From Planctomycetota bacterium (GTDB lineage: Bacteria > Planctomycetota > UBA1135 > UBA2386), in NCBI GenBank assembly GCA_021776805.1, contig JAJFFD010000086.1, positions 1-58,543 of the forward strand: a stretch of DNA of 58,543 nucleotides, written 5' to 3'. Below are positions 27,163-36,043 of this stretch, piece after piece (position 1 is the first letter of the stretch; the number at the start of each line of letters is the position of its first letter). The position numbers and the translations under genes were made by a program. The notes under the pieces are model-generated. The model saw only the letters and a program-made list of their open reading frames with translations, was not told the DNA's origin and did no database searches.

Positions 27163-27762
27163 TTACTTCGCAGTCTCGACGATTTCGTCGATCAACCCGT
27201 ATTCGCGGGCATCCGCCGCACTCATGAAGTAGTCCCGGTCGCTGTCCTTGGCAACCTGCTCCGGGTTCTTGCCCGAGTGTTGAGCCAGTATTTCGCTGAG
27301 GGTGGACTTCATGCGGAGGATTTCCTCGGCCTGAATGGAGATGTCAGCGGCTGTGCCCTGCACCCCGCCCCATGGCTGGTGAATCATGATTCGCGCGTTC
27401 GGCAGGGCGTGTCGCTTACCGGGGCTGCCTGCTGCGAGGAGTACGGCACCCATGGATGCGGCCTGACCGATGCAGTAGGTCGCCACCGGACACTGCACGA
27501 ACTGCATGGTGTCGTAGATGGCCAGCCCAGACGTGACGTTGCCGCCAGGGCTATTCAGGAACATGCTGATGTCCTGATTCTTGTTCTCTTTTTGAAGGAA
27601 GAGGAGCTGGGCGATGACCGAATTTGCGACGTTGTCGTCGATCGGTGAGCCGATGAAAATGATTCGGTCTTCGAGCAGTCGACTGTAGATGTCGTACTGG
27701 CGCTCGCCGCGGCCAGTCTTCTCGATGACGAAAGGGACGATGTAGTCTTTGATATTCTCCAT
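27163..27762 (-). CDS. clpP: ATP-dependent Clp protease proteolytic subunit ClpP
   Basis: Serine peptidase forming the tetradecameric chamber used with ClpX. From ATG 27762 ([20 protein letters not shown]) it is 199 aa. The catalytic triad is visible: Ser103 in [11 protein letters not shown], His128 in [10 protein letters not shown], Asp177 in DSDRDYFMS. An upstream in-frame ATG at 27795 would add 11 residues (Pro/Gly-rich), less like the family. It follows tig and precedes clpX on the same strand. Confidence 0.97.
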   Translation of the reverse strand: MENIKDYIVPFVIEKTGRGERQYDIYSRLLEDRIIFIGSPIDDNVANSVIAQLLFLQKENKNQDISMFLNSPGGNVTSGLAIYDTMQFVQCPVATYCIGQAASMGAVLLAAGSPGKRHALPNARIMIHQPWGGVQGTAADISIQAEEILRMKSTLSEILAQHSGKNPEQVAKDSDRDYFMSAADAREYGLIDEIVETAK

Positions 27763-27804
27763 GAGCTGGTCGCCGGGCCCAGAAGGGGCCTCCATTCCTG
27801 CCGC

Positions 27805-29094
27805 CTATTTATCGGTGATCTTGGCCTTCTCTCTGAGGTATTCCCGGACCTTGCGTTCCATCAGGCTCAGACGAAGGTCCGTCACCAGGTTGTTCTTCTC
27901 GTAGTGCTCCCGGACTTCGTCAGGACTGACGTTGTTCTGAGCTGCGATGTTGCGCAGTTCGACATCTACGTCGTTCTCGGTGACAAAGATCTTCTCTTTG
28001 CGGGCGATCGTATCCAGGAGGAAATACTGGCGAACCCCGCGCTCTGAGTCCTTCTCGATCTCAGGTTTGGCGCTCTCCAGGTGCTTCTCCATGTCCTCCT
28101 CGGCGACCTTGGCATTCTGCATGCGCTGCTTCAGGCCCTGGCTACGGTGCTCGATCTCGTTGGCGAGCAGGCTCTTTGGCAGGACGAAGGGGTGGTCGTT
28201 GAGGATGGTCTCGATGATCAGGTCTTCTTGCCGCTTTTCCTCGTTCTTGATCTTCTCCTCGCCGATCCGCTCACGCAGCTCAGCGCGCATGGCCTCGAGG
28301 CTCTCGAAGTCAAAGTCCTTGGCGAGGGCGTCATCGATGGGGGCCGCTTGCACGCGCAGCACCTCATGGACTTCGATCGTGACCTTGCCCTTTTCACCGC
28401 GGACAGCTTCCACTTCGAAGTTCTCCGGGAAAGTCAGCTCGATGTCGAACTTGCTGCCCTTTTCAGTGCCTTGGAGTTTCTTCGCGAAGATCTCCTGATC
28501 CGTCCCGGCAACTGGAATGTTCGTGTTGAGTTGCACGCCGTCGCGCTCCTGAACAACCTCACCGGCTGCGTTTTCGAACTTCAGGTCTACTTTGACGAAG
28601 TCGCCTTCATCGACCGGCTCTTCGACAGTGTTGAGTGTCTTCTTCTGATCGGCGATCTGATCGAGGGCCTTCTCAATGTCCTCGTCGTTGACTGCACTGT
28701 CTTCCGCCTTGATCTCGATGCCTGTGACCTCGCCCAGCTCGATCTCTGGACGCACCTCGACATGGATCTGGAATTCCATGCCAGATTCTTGATTGAGGGG
28801 GGCTTCGTCGAGGCCCTCCAACTCTGGCCTGCCGACGACCTTCAAGCCGTGTTCGTCACAGGCGCTCTCGTAGCTCTTGTTGATCAAGCTCTCCTTCGCC
28901 TCGGCACGGATGGAGTCGCCGTAGCGCTTCTCCAAGACTTGCCGCGGGACCTTGCCCGGACGAAAGCCCTTCAGCTGGGCTTGCTTTGAGGCTTCTTGGA
29001 AGGCCGAGTCCAGATGCTCGCGGATCTTCTCCGCTGGAATCTTGATCGACAGGGTTTTCCGGCAGGGGCCGGATTCGAGGACTTGCACGTCCAT
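27805..29094 (-). CDS. tig: Trigger factor
   Basis: Ribosome-associated chaperone with peptidyl-prolyl isomerase activity. At 429 aa it matches the family. The ribosome-docking signature is GFRPGKVPRQVLEKRYG (about residues 45-60). The FKBP-like middle domain starts near EPVDEGDFVKVDLKF, and a long helical C-terminal chaperone domain follows (ENDVDVELRNIAAQN near the end). Followed on the same strand by clpP and clpX. Confidence 0.97.
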   Translation of the reverse strand: MDVQVLESGPCRKTLSIKIPAEKIREHLDSAFQEASKQAQLKGFRPGKVPRQVLEKRYGDSIRAEAKESLINKSYESACDEHGLKVVGRPELEGLDEAPLNQESGMEFQIHVEVRPEIELGEVTGIEIKAEDSAVNDEDIEKALDQIADQKKTLNTVEEPVDEGDFVKVDLKFENAAGEVVQERDGVQLNTNIPVAGTDQEIFAKKLQGTEKGSKFDIELTFPENFEVEAVRGEKGKVTIEVHEVLRVQAAPIDDALAKDFDFESLEAMRAELRERIGEEKIKNEEKRQEDLIIETILNDHPFVLPKSLLANEIEHRSQGLKQRMQNAKVAEEDMEKHLESAKPEIEKDSERGVRQYFLLDTIARKEKIFVTENDVDVELRNIAAQNNVSPDEVREHYEKNNLVTDLRLSLMERKVREYLREKAKITDK

Positions 29095-29175
29095 TGGTCT
29101 TGCAGCTTAGGGCTGGGGGGGCGGAAAAGTCCCTGATCTTTGCCCGCATCGGTGGTGGGGTCAAGTTCGCTGCAG

Positions 29176-30474
29176 CTACTTGGCCTTGTCCTGCAAAGTC
29201 TCCAGGTAGCGCTGGGCCTCCTGGCCCTCCAGGGCTTGGGCGAAAGCAGGGTCCTTTTTTGCCTCGAGCCGGATCCTGTCCAGGCTGATTCCTGAGCTGC
29301 GCAGGGCTGCCACGAATGGTCTGTCCTTGCCCAAGTTGGCCTCACAGTGGGCGAGTTGAAGCTGATACATGGCACGCTGGGTAATCCCGCGGGCATTCTT
29401 GATCGCCTGCTCGTAGTCGCGTTTTGCCTTCCGCCAGTCATTGAAGGCCAAGAGGGCATTGCCGCGATCTGCGTAGACCGAGGCAGAGCTGCGGGCTCGC
29501 CGGACCCGGTTGTCCAGGCGCTTCATGAGGGCGCGCTCGCCCTTGTCTTCGCCCAGATCGCGGAGCGAGAGGGCTGCGGATACCCCCAGCTGATCGTAGG
29601 CGCCCTCTTCCTCGAGGATGGCCATCAGCGCCGTGATGCTCGCTTCGTGTTCTGCTGCCGCTATGTGGCCGAGAGCTCGGGCCAGAAACTGCTGGTCCCG
29701 GCGGTCGAGCTCGAGACTTCTCAGTTTGGGCAGCAGGGCTTCGGCCACTTGGTTGTTTTCTCGGACGACCGCGGCGAAGTAGCGAATGAAGGGGGGGAGA
29801 AGATCGGGGAGGGTCTCCTGAGAGAAGGCGATGAGGACCGTGTCCAGGACCCGGGCGTCCTCGCAGGAGAGGAGGTATTGCAGGACCGCGAGCCTGAGCT
29901 TGGCATCCTTCGAACTCAGATGTCTGACGGCGAGTTGTGCCGCCGCATCGGTTTTTAGCTTACTCAGGGATCGCAGTGCTCGCCGCAGCGGATCGCCACG
30001 GAGCTTTTCGAAGATGGCAACGATGGCCGCAGCCGCGGCGGGATCCCCGCTATCGCCGAGGAGGTCGATGGCATGCCCGCGCGCGACCGGGTTGCGACCA
30101 GCAGTGATGGCTATCAGCTCGTCGACGAAAGTGGCTGGCGCCATGCGGCTGAGAATGCGGGCGGCGTTGCTAGCCAGGGCGCGCTTCTCACCGCTCTCGT
30201 CCTCTGGGCTGAGATAGCCGAGGAGGATGGGTATGACGGCTTCGCCCATCGCTTCGATTTCGGTGAACTTCTCGTCCAGATAGCGGAGGTTCTCTGCACT
30301 GCCACCGTCCAGGTGCAGGTCCTCCATGTAGGGCTCGAGCTTGGTGAGGATGAGCTCCTTCTGGGCGGCCAGGCGCTTGCGGGAGAGTTCAGGGATGTCC
30401 GCAAGCGAGATGCCCTGAGCCGTCAATGCGCTGCATAGCAGTACAGAAGTCAGGAGGGAAACGGCGGGACGCAT
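29176..30474 (-). CDS. Secreted HEAT-repeat protein with TPR-like C-terminus
   Basis: A 432-aa exported helical-repeat protein. The ATG at 30474 starts a signal peptide (MRPAVSLLTSVLLCSALTAQ); a start at 30510 would place charged residues before it. From about residue 40 to 310, HEAT-like helix pairs recur (EAVIPILLGYLS, GHAIDLLGDSGDPAAAAAI, QFLARALGHIAAAEHEASI). From about 320 a TPR-like unit appears (YADRGNALLAFNDWRKAKRDYEQAI). No catalytic motif is seen, so it is probably a protein-interaction scaffold in the periplasm. It sits upstream of tig on the same strand but 81 nt away, and may be separate from the proteostasis genes. Confidence 0.82.
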   Translation of the reverse strand: MRPAVSLLTSVLLCSALTAQGISLADIPELSRKRLAAQKELILTKLEPYMEDLHLDGGSAENLRYLDEKFTEIEAMGEAVIPILLGYLSPEDESGEKRALASNAARILSRMAPATFVDELIAITAGRNPVARGHAIDLLGDSGDPAAAAAIVAIFEKLRGDPLRRALRSLSKLKTDAAAQLAVRHLSSKDAKLRLAVLQYLLSCEDARVLDTVLIAFSQETLPDLLPPFIRYFAAVVRENNQVAEALLPKLRSLELDRRDQQFLARALGHIAAAEHEASITALMAILEEEGAYDQLGVSAALSLRDLGEDKGERALMKRLDNRVRRARSSASVYADRGNALLAFNDWRKAKRDYEQAIKNARGITQRAMYQLQLAHCEANLGKDRPFVAALRSSGISLDRIRLEAKKDPAFAQALEGQEAQRYLETLQDKAK

Positions 30475-30697
30475 GGGCCAGAGTGTGCGCTCTTGCCTCC
30501 CGCGGCTCAAGCCCTCGTGGCTGGCTGACTACGCTTGTAGACCTTTCGGAGTGTCTGTCGATTGGCGAAGATGTAGTTCCACATCCCCTCTCTATCGGCA
30601 ACGAGGCTGCTTTCCAGCAACTCGGCTTGGCGGGGCGAGAGATGGTTTTTCCCTTAAATCCTGCTCTCCAAGTCCAGGGTCCGGCATAAAGCCCCGC

Positions 30698-32518
30698 ATG
30701 TCCCCTGGGGATACAGAAGACTTTGATCTGCTCGTCGTCGGTGCGGGCCACGCCGGTGCCGAGGCGGCCCTGGCCGCTGCCCGCATGGGTGCGCGCTGCG
30801 GCTGCGTCATCATGGATCCCGCGGCCATCGGTCGCATGTCCTGCAATCCGGCCATCGGTGGCATCGCCAAGGGTCAGTTGGTTCGAGAATTGGATGCCCT
30901 GGGAGGCGAGATGGGGCTCTGTGCCGATACGAGCGGCATCCAATTCCGCATGATCAATACCCGCAAGGGGCCGGCGGTGCGGTCCCCCCGGGCACAGTGT
31001 GACCGTGAGCTCTACAACCGTGAGATGGTTCGGCGCCTGCAAGCGCAGGTGGGGCTCGAGATTGTTACCGGCGAAGCGGTGGAGATCATGGTGGCGGGGA
31101 AGGGTGAGCGGCGACGGGTCGTCGGAGTCCGGCTGGCGGATGGGCAGGAGCTGCATGCCTCGGCGGTGGTGCTCACCACCGGCACATTCCTGGGGGGCCG
31201 TTTGTTTGCCGGCGCTTGGGAGGAGTCCGGCGGTCGCCTGGGAGAGGCCGGAGCGAGTCGGCTCTCGCGCAATCTCGAAGCTCTCGATCTCCGCCTCGCT
31301 CGACACAAGACCGGGACCCCGCCTCGACTGTCTGCTGCGAGCATCGACTTCTCGATCCTGGAGGAGCAGCCAGGGGACGAGTTTCCCCAGGCTTTTTCCT
31401 TTCGTACTGCAGCGTTGAGCCAGGAACAGGTTTGTTGCCACGTGACCCGCAGCACTGCCGAGACCCACGCCATCATCGGCGAAGCTGCGCACCTTTCGCC
31501 GATGTACCAGGGCCGCATCAAGGGGCTCGGTCCGCGATATTGTCCGAGCATCGAGGACAAGGTGATGCGCTTTCCGGAGCGGGACTCCCATCGCATCTTC
31601 CTCGAGCCGGAGGGGAGGGACAGCGATGAGATCTATCCGAATGGGATCTCTACCAGCTTGCCGGTGGATGTGCAGCGTGCCTTCCTGAGGAGTATCCCCG
31701 GACTGGAGAAGGTCGAGATGCTGCGCCCCGGCTATGCGGTGGAATACGACTTTCTCTGCACGGATCAAATCCGCGGCGACCTGCAGGTTGCCGGGCTGAG
31801 GGGGCTCTTCGCCGCCGGCCAGATCAATGGCACCAGCGGTTACGAGGAGGCGGCCGCCCAGGGTTTGATGGCGGGCATCAATGCGGTGCTGCACTTGCGT
31901 GGCGAGCCGGCATTCATCCTCGACCGCAGCAGTTCCTACATCGGCGTCATGATCGACGACCTCTGTCGAGTCAATCCTCGCGAGCCATACCGCATGTTCA
32001 CCAGCCGGGCTGAGTATCGTCTCCTCCTGCGCAGTGCCAATGCGGATCGGCGCCTTTCCGCCAAGGGGCATGCCTTGGGCCTCCTGCCGGCGGAGCAGAT
32101 GCAAAGGGTCGCCAAAAAGGAGGCTCGCATCACTGCGGCCCGGGAGCTGCTCGCCCAGACCCGGCGAGAATACCGCAGTCTGGAGGAGCTCCTGCGTCGC
32201 CCGGAGGAGGTGATCGAGAACTTTCTGCCTGAGCTGAGCGCCTTGGGTCTCTCCCGCGACGAACTCTCCGAGGTGGAAGCAGAGATCAAGTACGCCGGGT
32301 ACATCGAGCGGCAGAGGCGGGATGTGGAGCGGCTGCTACGGATGGAAGCCAAGCGCATCCCGCGCAGTTTCGACTATCACGCGCTCACCGGTCTCTCGGC
32401 TGAGGCCCGCGAACGGCTCCTGCAGCGCCGCCCCTTGACCATCGGTGAGGCTGGTCGACTGGCTGGTGTTACCCCCAGCGACCTGAACCTGCTCCTCGCT
32501 GGAATGGCTCGGACTTAG
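30698..32518 (+). CDS. mnmG: tRNA uridine 5-carboxymethylaminomethyl modification enzyme MnmG
   Basis: FAD enzyme which, with MnmE, modifies U34 of certain tRNAs. From ATG 30698 it is 606 aa, beginning MSPGDTEDFDLLVVGAGHAG, the dinucleotide-binding fold. Further family stretches are MSCNPAIGGIAKGQLVRELD, RKGPAVRSPRAQ, LTTGTFLGG and FTSRAEYRLLLR, with a helical C-terminal MnmE-interacting domain. In-frame codons back to 30473 lack family similarity and would run into the divergent gene. Its stop overlaps the convergent ruvA stop within TTAG. Confidence 0.97.
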   Translation: MSPGDTEDFDLLVVGAGHAGAEAALAAARMGARCGCVIMDPAAIGRMSCNPAIGGIAKGQLVRELDALGGEMGLCADTSGIQFRMINTRKGPAVRSPRAQCDRELYNREMVRRLQAQVGLEIVTGEAVEIMVAGKGERRRVVGVRLADGQELHASAVVLTTGTFLGGRLFAGAWEESGGRLGEAGASRLSRNLEALDLRLARHKTGTPPRLSAASIDFSILEEQPGDEFPQAFSFRTAALSQEQVCCHVTRSTAETHAIIGEAAHLSPMYQGRIKGLGPRYCPSIEDKVMRFPERDSHRIFLEPEGRDSDEIYPNGISTSLPVDVQRAFLRSIPGLEKVEMLRPGYAVEYDFLCTDQIRGDLQVAGLRGLFAAGQINGTSGYEEAAAQGLMAGINAVLHLRGEPAFILDRSSSYIGVMIDDLCRVNPREPYRMFTSRAEYRLLLRSANADRRLSAKGHALGLLPAEQMQRVAKKEARITAARELLAQTRREYRSLEELLRRPEEVIENFLPELSALGLSRDELSEVEAEIKYAGYIERQRRDVERLLRMEAKRIPRSFDYHALTGLSAEARERLLQRRPLTIGEAGRLAGVTPSDLNLLLAGMART

Positions 32519-33102
32519 CCGCGCAAGACCAACTTGATCAGGGATTCGGTGCCCGCCTCCGGATCTCCTTCTGCTGCCTTGCTAACCCGGTCCCTGGCGT
32601 CCTTCTCGCTGTAGCCCAGGGTGATCAGGGCGTTGATCGCGTCCTCCCGGCTCGGTGGGTGTAGGACCGGATCGGCGCTGGTAGCCCCCTCGATGAGTTC
32701 GAGCTTGGCGACGTGATCGCGCAGTTCCAGGCAGAGGCGTTCTGCCGTCTTGCTGCCCACGCCTTTGACGCTCTTGAGGGTGCTGGCATCACCGGAGAGG
32801 ATCGCCTGGGCCACCTGCGAGGGGGAGTAGGACGAGAGGATGGCCAGAGTCATGGATGGCCCAACTCCCGAGACCGTGAGCAATCGCCGCGCCAGCTCGC
32901 GCTCGACCCGATTGCGAAAGCCGAGCATGGTCGGATTGCCATCCACCACGTGCAGAATCGTGAAGAGCTCGGCTTCCTTGCCGGCGCTGAGCGCCGCCGA
33001 GGTGCTTACGGGCACCTTCAGTTCGAAGCCAACTCCTGCGGCGCGCAGGACCACCCGGGCGGGCTGCGATTCGCAGACCTCGCCGCGGATGTGGTCGTAC
33101 AT
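32515..33102 (-). CDS. ruvA: Holliday junction branch migration protein RuvA
   Basis: Junction-binding subunit of RuvAB. At 195 aa it has the usual length. Domain I starts MYDHIRGEVCESQPARVVL, an OB fold; domain II has two helix-hairpin-helix motifs (LLTVSGVGPSMTLAIL and LKSVKGVGSKTAERL); domain III is the C-terminal UBA-like helix bundle (AINALITLGYSEKDARDRV). ruvB and ruvC are not next to it. Same strand as and 13 nt after the TPR-alphaCTD gene, which is transcribed first. Confidence 0.96.
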   Translation of the reverse strand: MYDHIRGEVCESQPARVVLRAAGVGFELKVPVSTSAALSAGKEAELFTILHVVDGNPTMLGFRNRVERELARRLLTVSGVGPSMTLAILSSYSPSQVAQAILSGDASTLKSVKGVGSKTAERLCLELRDHVAKLELIEGATSADPVLHPPSREDAINALITLGYSEKDARDRVSKAAEGDPEAGTESLIKLVLRG

Positions 33103-33115
33103 CGGCTAGGGACCC

Positions 33116-34462
33116 TCAGCTCCGGAGCGCCAGGCCGAACTCGTCGAGCTTGGTGCGGATCTCATTGAGTGAGGTTTGCCCGAAGTTCGGGCAGGCCAGA
33201 AGTTCGGATTCGGTCTTGTTGGCCAGGTCGCCGATCGCCTTGACCTTGAGCAGGTCGACAATGCGGCGGCTGCGCACGGACAGATCGAGTTCGCTGATCG
33301 GGCGCCGGCGAGGATCCGGGCTGTTGGGATCCGGCAGTTCCTCTGGGGGCACGGTCGGCTCCGGGCTCTCGCCGATGCTGGGGCTCATGAGCTCTTCGGT
33401 CGCCATGCCCAGTCGCATGTTCTTATTGGAGAGGATCTCCTTGATCTCGGTCAAGGAGGTCTCACCGAAGTTCTTGTAGCTCAGCAATTCGGCTTCGGTC
33501 TTCTTGACCAGGTCGCCGAGGGTGCGCACACCCATCTTGGCCAGGCAGTTGCGGCTACGCACCGACAATTCGAAGTCGTTGATTGGAGTGCGCAGGATCT
33601 TGTTGCGCTTGTCTTCGCGGCGTTCCTGCTCCTCATCGTAGTACATGTTGAGCGCTGCCGCCGCATCGCGGCGATAGAGTCGCGCTCGCTTGTTGTTCGG
33701 CGAAGCTTGCAAGGCCAGGTCGAAGCACTGCATGGCCCGGCGGTAGTTGCCCATGTCCTCATAGAGGATGCCGAGGTTCATGACCGCGGCGAAGTTCACG
33801 GGCGGCACCATCAGCGCTCGTTCGTAGAGCTCGCGCGCTTCTTCATCCTCGCCGCGGAGATCCACATTGAGCGCCAGGCGGAAAAGAGATTCGCGATGCT
33901 TCTCATCCCGTGCCAGGGCGTTGTCGTAGCAGTTGATCGCTGCCAAGGCGTCGCCGCGCATCTCCTGCAGTCGACCTTCGAAGAAGCAAGCATCCGCCGG
34001 CGACAGGATGCCACGCAGTCGCTCGAGCCCCTCGGCGAGACGGTCGATGTCCGAACTGCGCTCGAAGATGCTCAGGTAGGTCACCGCTTGCACCGGATCG
34101 TTGTCCTTGCCGCTCAGGTAGCTCTCCGCTTCCTGATACTTGCCGATGGCGACGCAACTCCGTGCCAGGCAGGTGGCCACAGCAGTATTGCTCGCCTCGT
34201 TGCGTAGGATCTCTGCCGCCTTGTCGTGCTGGCCGAGCGCCCAGTAGACCAGGCCCAGGCGAAGACCACTCGCCATGGGCGAACTGGTCCAGTCCTTGAG
34301 CTTCTCCATCTCGTGGACAGAGCTGAAAACCGATTCCCTGAAGGTCTCGATTTTCTCGTGGTTCAACTCTCCCTGGAGAATGTCCAGTGGGGAGGTAGAG
34401 GGTTGGCTGGGTGCAGCAGGTGCAGAGCTGCCCTCAGGGTTGGAACTGTATTCCTCGATCAT
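33116..34462 (-). CDS. TPR protein with two RNA polymerase alpha C-terminal domains
   Basis: A 448-aa cytoplasmic protein. Residues about 60-275 are TPR helices (KAAEILRNEA, FEGRLQEMRGDALAAINCYDNAL, NLGILYEDMGNYRRAMQCFDLAL). Then come two alphaCTD-like folds: CTD1 at 294-352 and CTD2 at 388-447, joined by a Pro/Glu-rich linker. CTD1 (LSVRSRNCLAKMG, NFGETSLTEIKEIL) keeps E. coli alpha R265, N268, C269, G296, S299 and E302 equivalents, but K298 is Thr. CTD2 (LSVRSRRIVDLLKV, NFGQTSLNEI) loses N268 and C269. The domains could bind UP-element-like DNA or contact RNA polymerase partners. I recall similar annotated proteins in planctomycetes, but no assigned role. Confidence 0.9.
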   Translation of the reverse strand: MIEEYSSNPEGSSAPAAPSQPSTSPLDILQGELNHEKIETFRESVFSSVHEMEKLKDWTSSPMASGLRLGLVYWALGQHDKAAEILRNEASNTAVATCLARSCVAIGKYQEAESYLSGKDNDPVQAVTYLSIFERSSDIDRLAEGLERLRGILSPADACFFEGRLQEMRGDALAAINCYDNALARDEKHRESLFRLALNVDLRGEDEEARELYERALMVPPVNFAAVMNLGILYEDMGNYRRAMQCFDLALQASPNNKRARLYRRDAAAALNMYYDEEQERREDKRNKILRTPINDFELSVRSRNCLAKMGVRTLGDLVKKTEAELLSYKNFGETSLTEIKEILSNKNMRLGMATEELMSPSIGESPEPTVPPEELPDPNSPDPRRRPISELDLSVRSRRIVDLLKVKAIGDLANKTESELLACPNFGQTSLNEIRTKLDEFGLALRS

Positions 34463-34607
34463 CGATTCTCCTGCGAGACTTGGGGAGGATTCCCCATCAA
34501 GCGCAGTACGGGGACGCGGAAGGGGCCCCGGTCGAGTCAGGAGCCGCCACTGTGGAAAAGCGCGATAGGCTAGCGAGGACGGACCGGCAAATAAACCATC
34601 AGACCCA

Positions 34608-35900
34608 TCAACTGCCCTTCTCTTGTCGAGGGCCGGCTTCAGCCAGGACCCGACGGTAGCAATCCAGCAGCTCCTGGGCCATGGCCTCGAAGCCCCGCAC
34701 CTCCCGCCGGGCGGCCCCTGCCAGCAGTTGTTGGAGGAACTGGCGGTCCTCGCAGAGCCGGCTCAGGGCCTGGCTCAGCTGCTCCACGTTGCCCGCTTCC
34801 AGGAGGAGTCCATCGACCCCCTCCGTCACCGCCTCGGCCAGGCCGCCAATGGCGCTGACCAGGGCGGGGCGGCCGGCCGCCAGCCCTTCGCGGACGGTGA
34901 GGCCAAAGGCCTCCCGCCAGAGAGCCGGCGCCACGAGCAGATCCAGGCCGGCGAGGATCTGGGGCAGGTCCTCGGTCTGGTACGGACCATGGTCGTGAAT
35001 CCCCTGTTCAGGCCCCAGCCCGGAGAGACAGCGCTCCCCATAGTCCAGATCCCCGTGGTAGGGAACCCGATTGCCATGAATGTGCAGGCTGGCGCTGCCC
35101 GCGGGCAGATGGGAAAAGGCCTCGAGAAGGACATGCAGACCCTTGCTGGGTATGAGGCTACCCAGGTAGCCGATGCGAAGAGCCTCCCCGTCCTTGGGTC
35201 GGGGCGGGGCGAGGGGGCTCAGGGCCCGGCAGTCCACGCCATTTTCGACCACGAGGAAGCGCTCCGGTGGCAGGCCCAGATCCGCGAAGGGGGGGATGGC
35301 CTTGGCGGAGGGGATGACCAGCTGGGCCGGCAGGGCCAGGCTGGTCAGAGTCGAAGCATAGTGCTGCCGCAGGTCCTCGGGCCCCTGGAGGAGGGAGCCG
35401 AAGCCCGGTTGCAGGCAGTCTGCACAGCGCTGGGCTTCCACTCGATCGCAGGCGGAGCCCTCCCGGTGCCACATCTGGCCGCGGGGGCAGATCATCCAGT
35501 AGTCATGCAGGCTGAGAACGCTGGGGATCCCGGCGAGCTGAAGCTGGTCGAGGGCTCCCACCGAGATGCCGGTGAGATGATGCAGGTGAGCGAGATCGAA
35601 ACTGTGCTCCCCGAGAAAGTCGGCGAAGCTTTGGTCGAGGACTCGGACCCGATACAGATCAGCCATCTGCTCCAGGTCCTCGTAGCGATAGACCACGCGA
35701 TGAACTGGATAGGGTTGCGAATCGTCAGCGACCACCATCCCTTGGGGTTGGCCCGCTTCGCCGGGGGTCTTGCTGTACACATGGACGTCGATCCCCATCC
35801 CCATGAGGGCGCGGGCAAGCCCATCTACGTGCTGTTCAACTCCGCCGACGCTCTCCGGAGGTAGACCGTGGCAGACCAGGAGCAGGCGCATGCTCGACAT
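34608..35900 (-). CDS. GT4-family glycosyltransferase
   Basis: A retaining GT-B glycosyltransferase using a nucleotide-sugar donor. From ATG 35900 (or 35891) it is about 430 aa, beginning MRLLLVCHGLPPESVGGVEQHV, the typical GT4 N-terminus with a Gly-rich acceptor loop. The donor-binding domain has LRIGYLGSLIPSKGLHVLL and the E-x7-E motif in EAFGLTVREGLAAG. A Cys-rich stretch (CDRVEAQRCADCLQPGF) in the middle is also found in some GT4 proteins. In-frame codons up to 36017 lack the motif and are rejected. Divergent from murA, so involvement in envelope glycan is plausible. Confidence 0.9.
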   Translation of the reverse strand: MSSMRLLLVCHGLPPESVGGVEQHVDGLARALMGMGIDVHVYSKTPGEAGQPQGMVVADDSQPYPVHRVVYRYEDLEQMADLYRVRVLDQSFADFLGEHSFDLAHLHHLTGISVGALDQLQLAGIPSVLSLHDYWMICPRGQMWHREGSACDRVEAQRCADCLQPGFGSLLQGPEDLRQHYASTLTSLALPAQLVIPSAKAIPPFADLGLPPERFLVVENGVDCRALSPLAPPRPKDGEALRIGYLGSLIPSKGLHVLLEAFSHLPAGSASLHIHGNRVPYHGDLDYGERCLSGLGPEQGIHDHGPYQTEDLPQILAGLDLLVAPALWREAFGLTVREGLAAGRPALVSAIGGLAEAVTEGVDGLLLEAGNVEQLSQALSRLCEDRQFLQQLLAGAARREVRGFEAMAQELLDCYRRVLAEAGPRQEKGS

Positions 35901-36043
35901 GCATTCATCATCGTCTTTTCTGCGCCCTGGATCGCCTGGCAATTCCTCGTTACGATCCCCTCCGTTGCCAACTGTAGGGCGCAGTGAGCAACCGCGACCG
36001 GTCAGGGTCAGTCCCATGCAGCCCGCGAACCCGGGAGGGGTAA

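Noticed and set aside
30473..30697. Upstream extension of mnmG by 75 codons
   Set aside because: No family similarity; the FAD-binding fold starts right after ATG 30698 and the region overlaps the divergent gene's start.
30389..32104. A 571-codon minus-strand frame overlapping mnmG
   Set aside because: Opposite a certain mnmG; composition (His/Arg/Ala-rich) is that of a GC-driven antisense frame.
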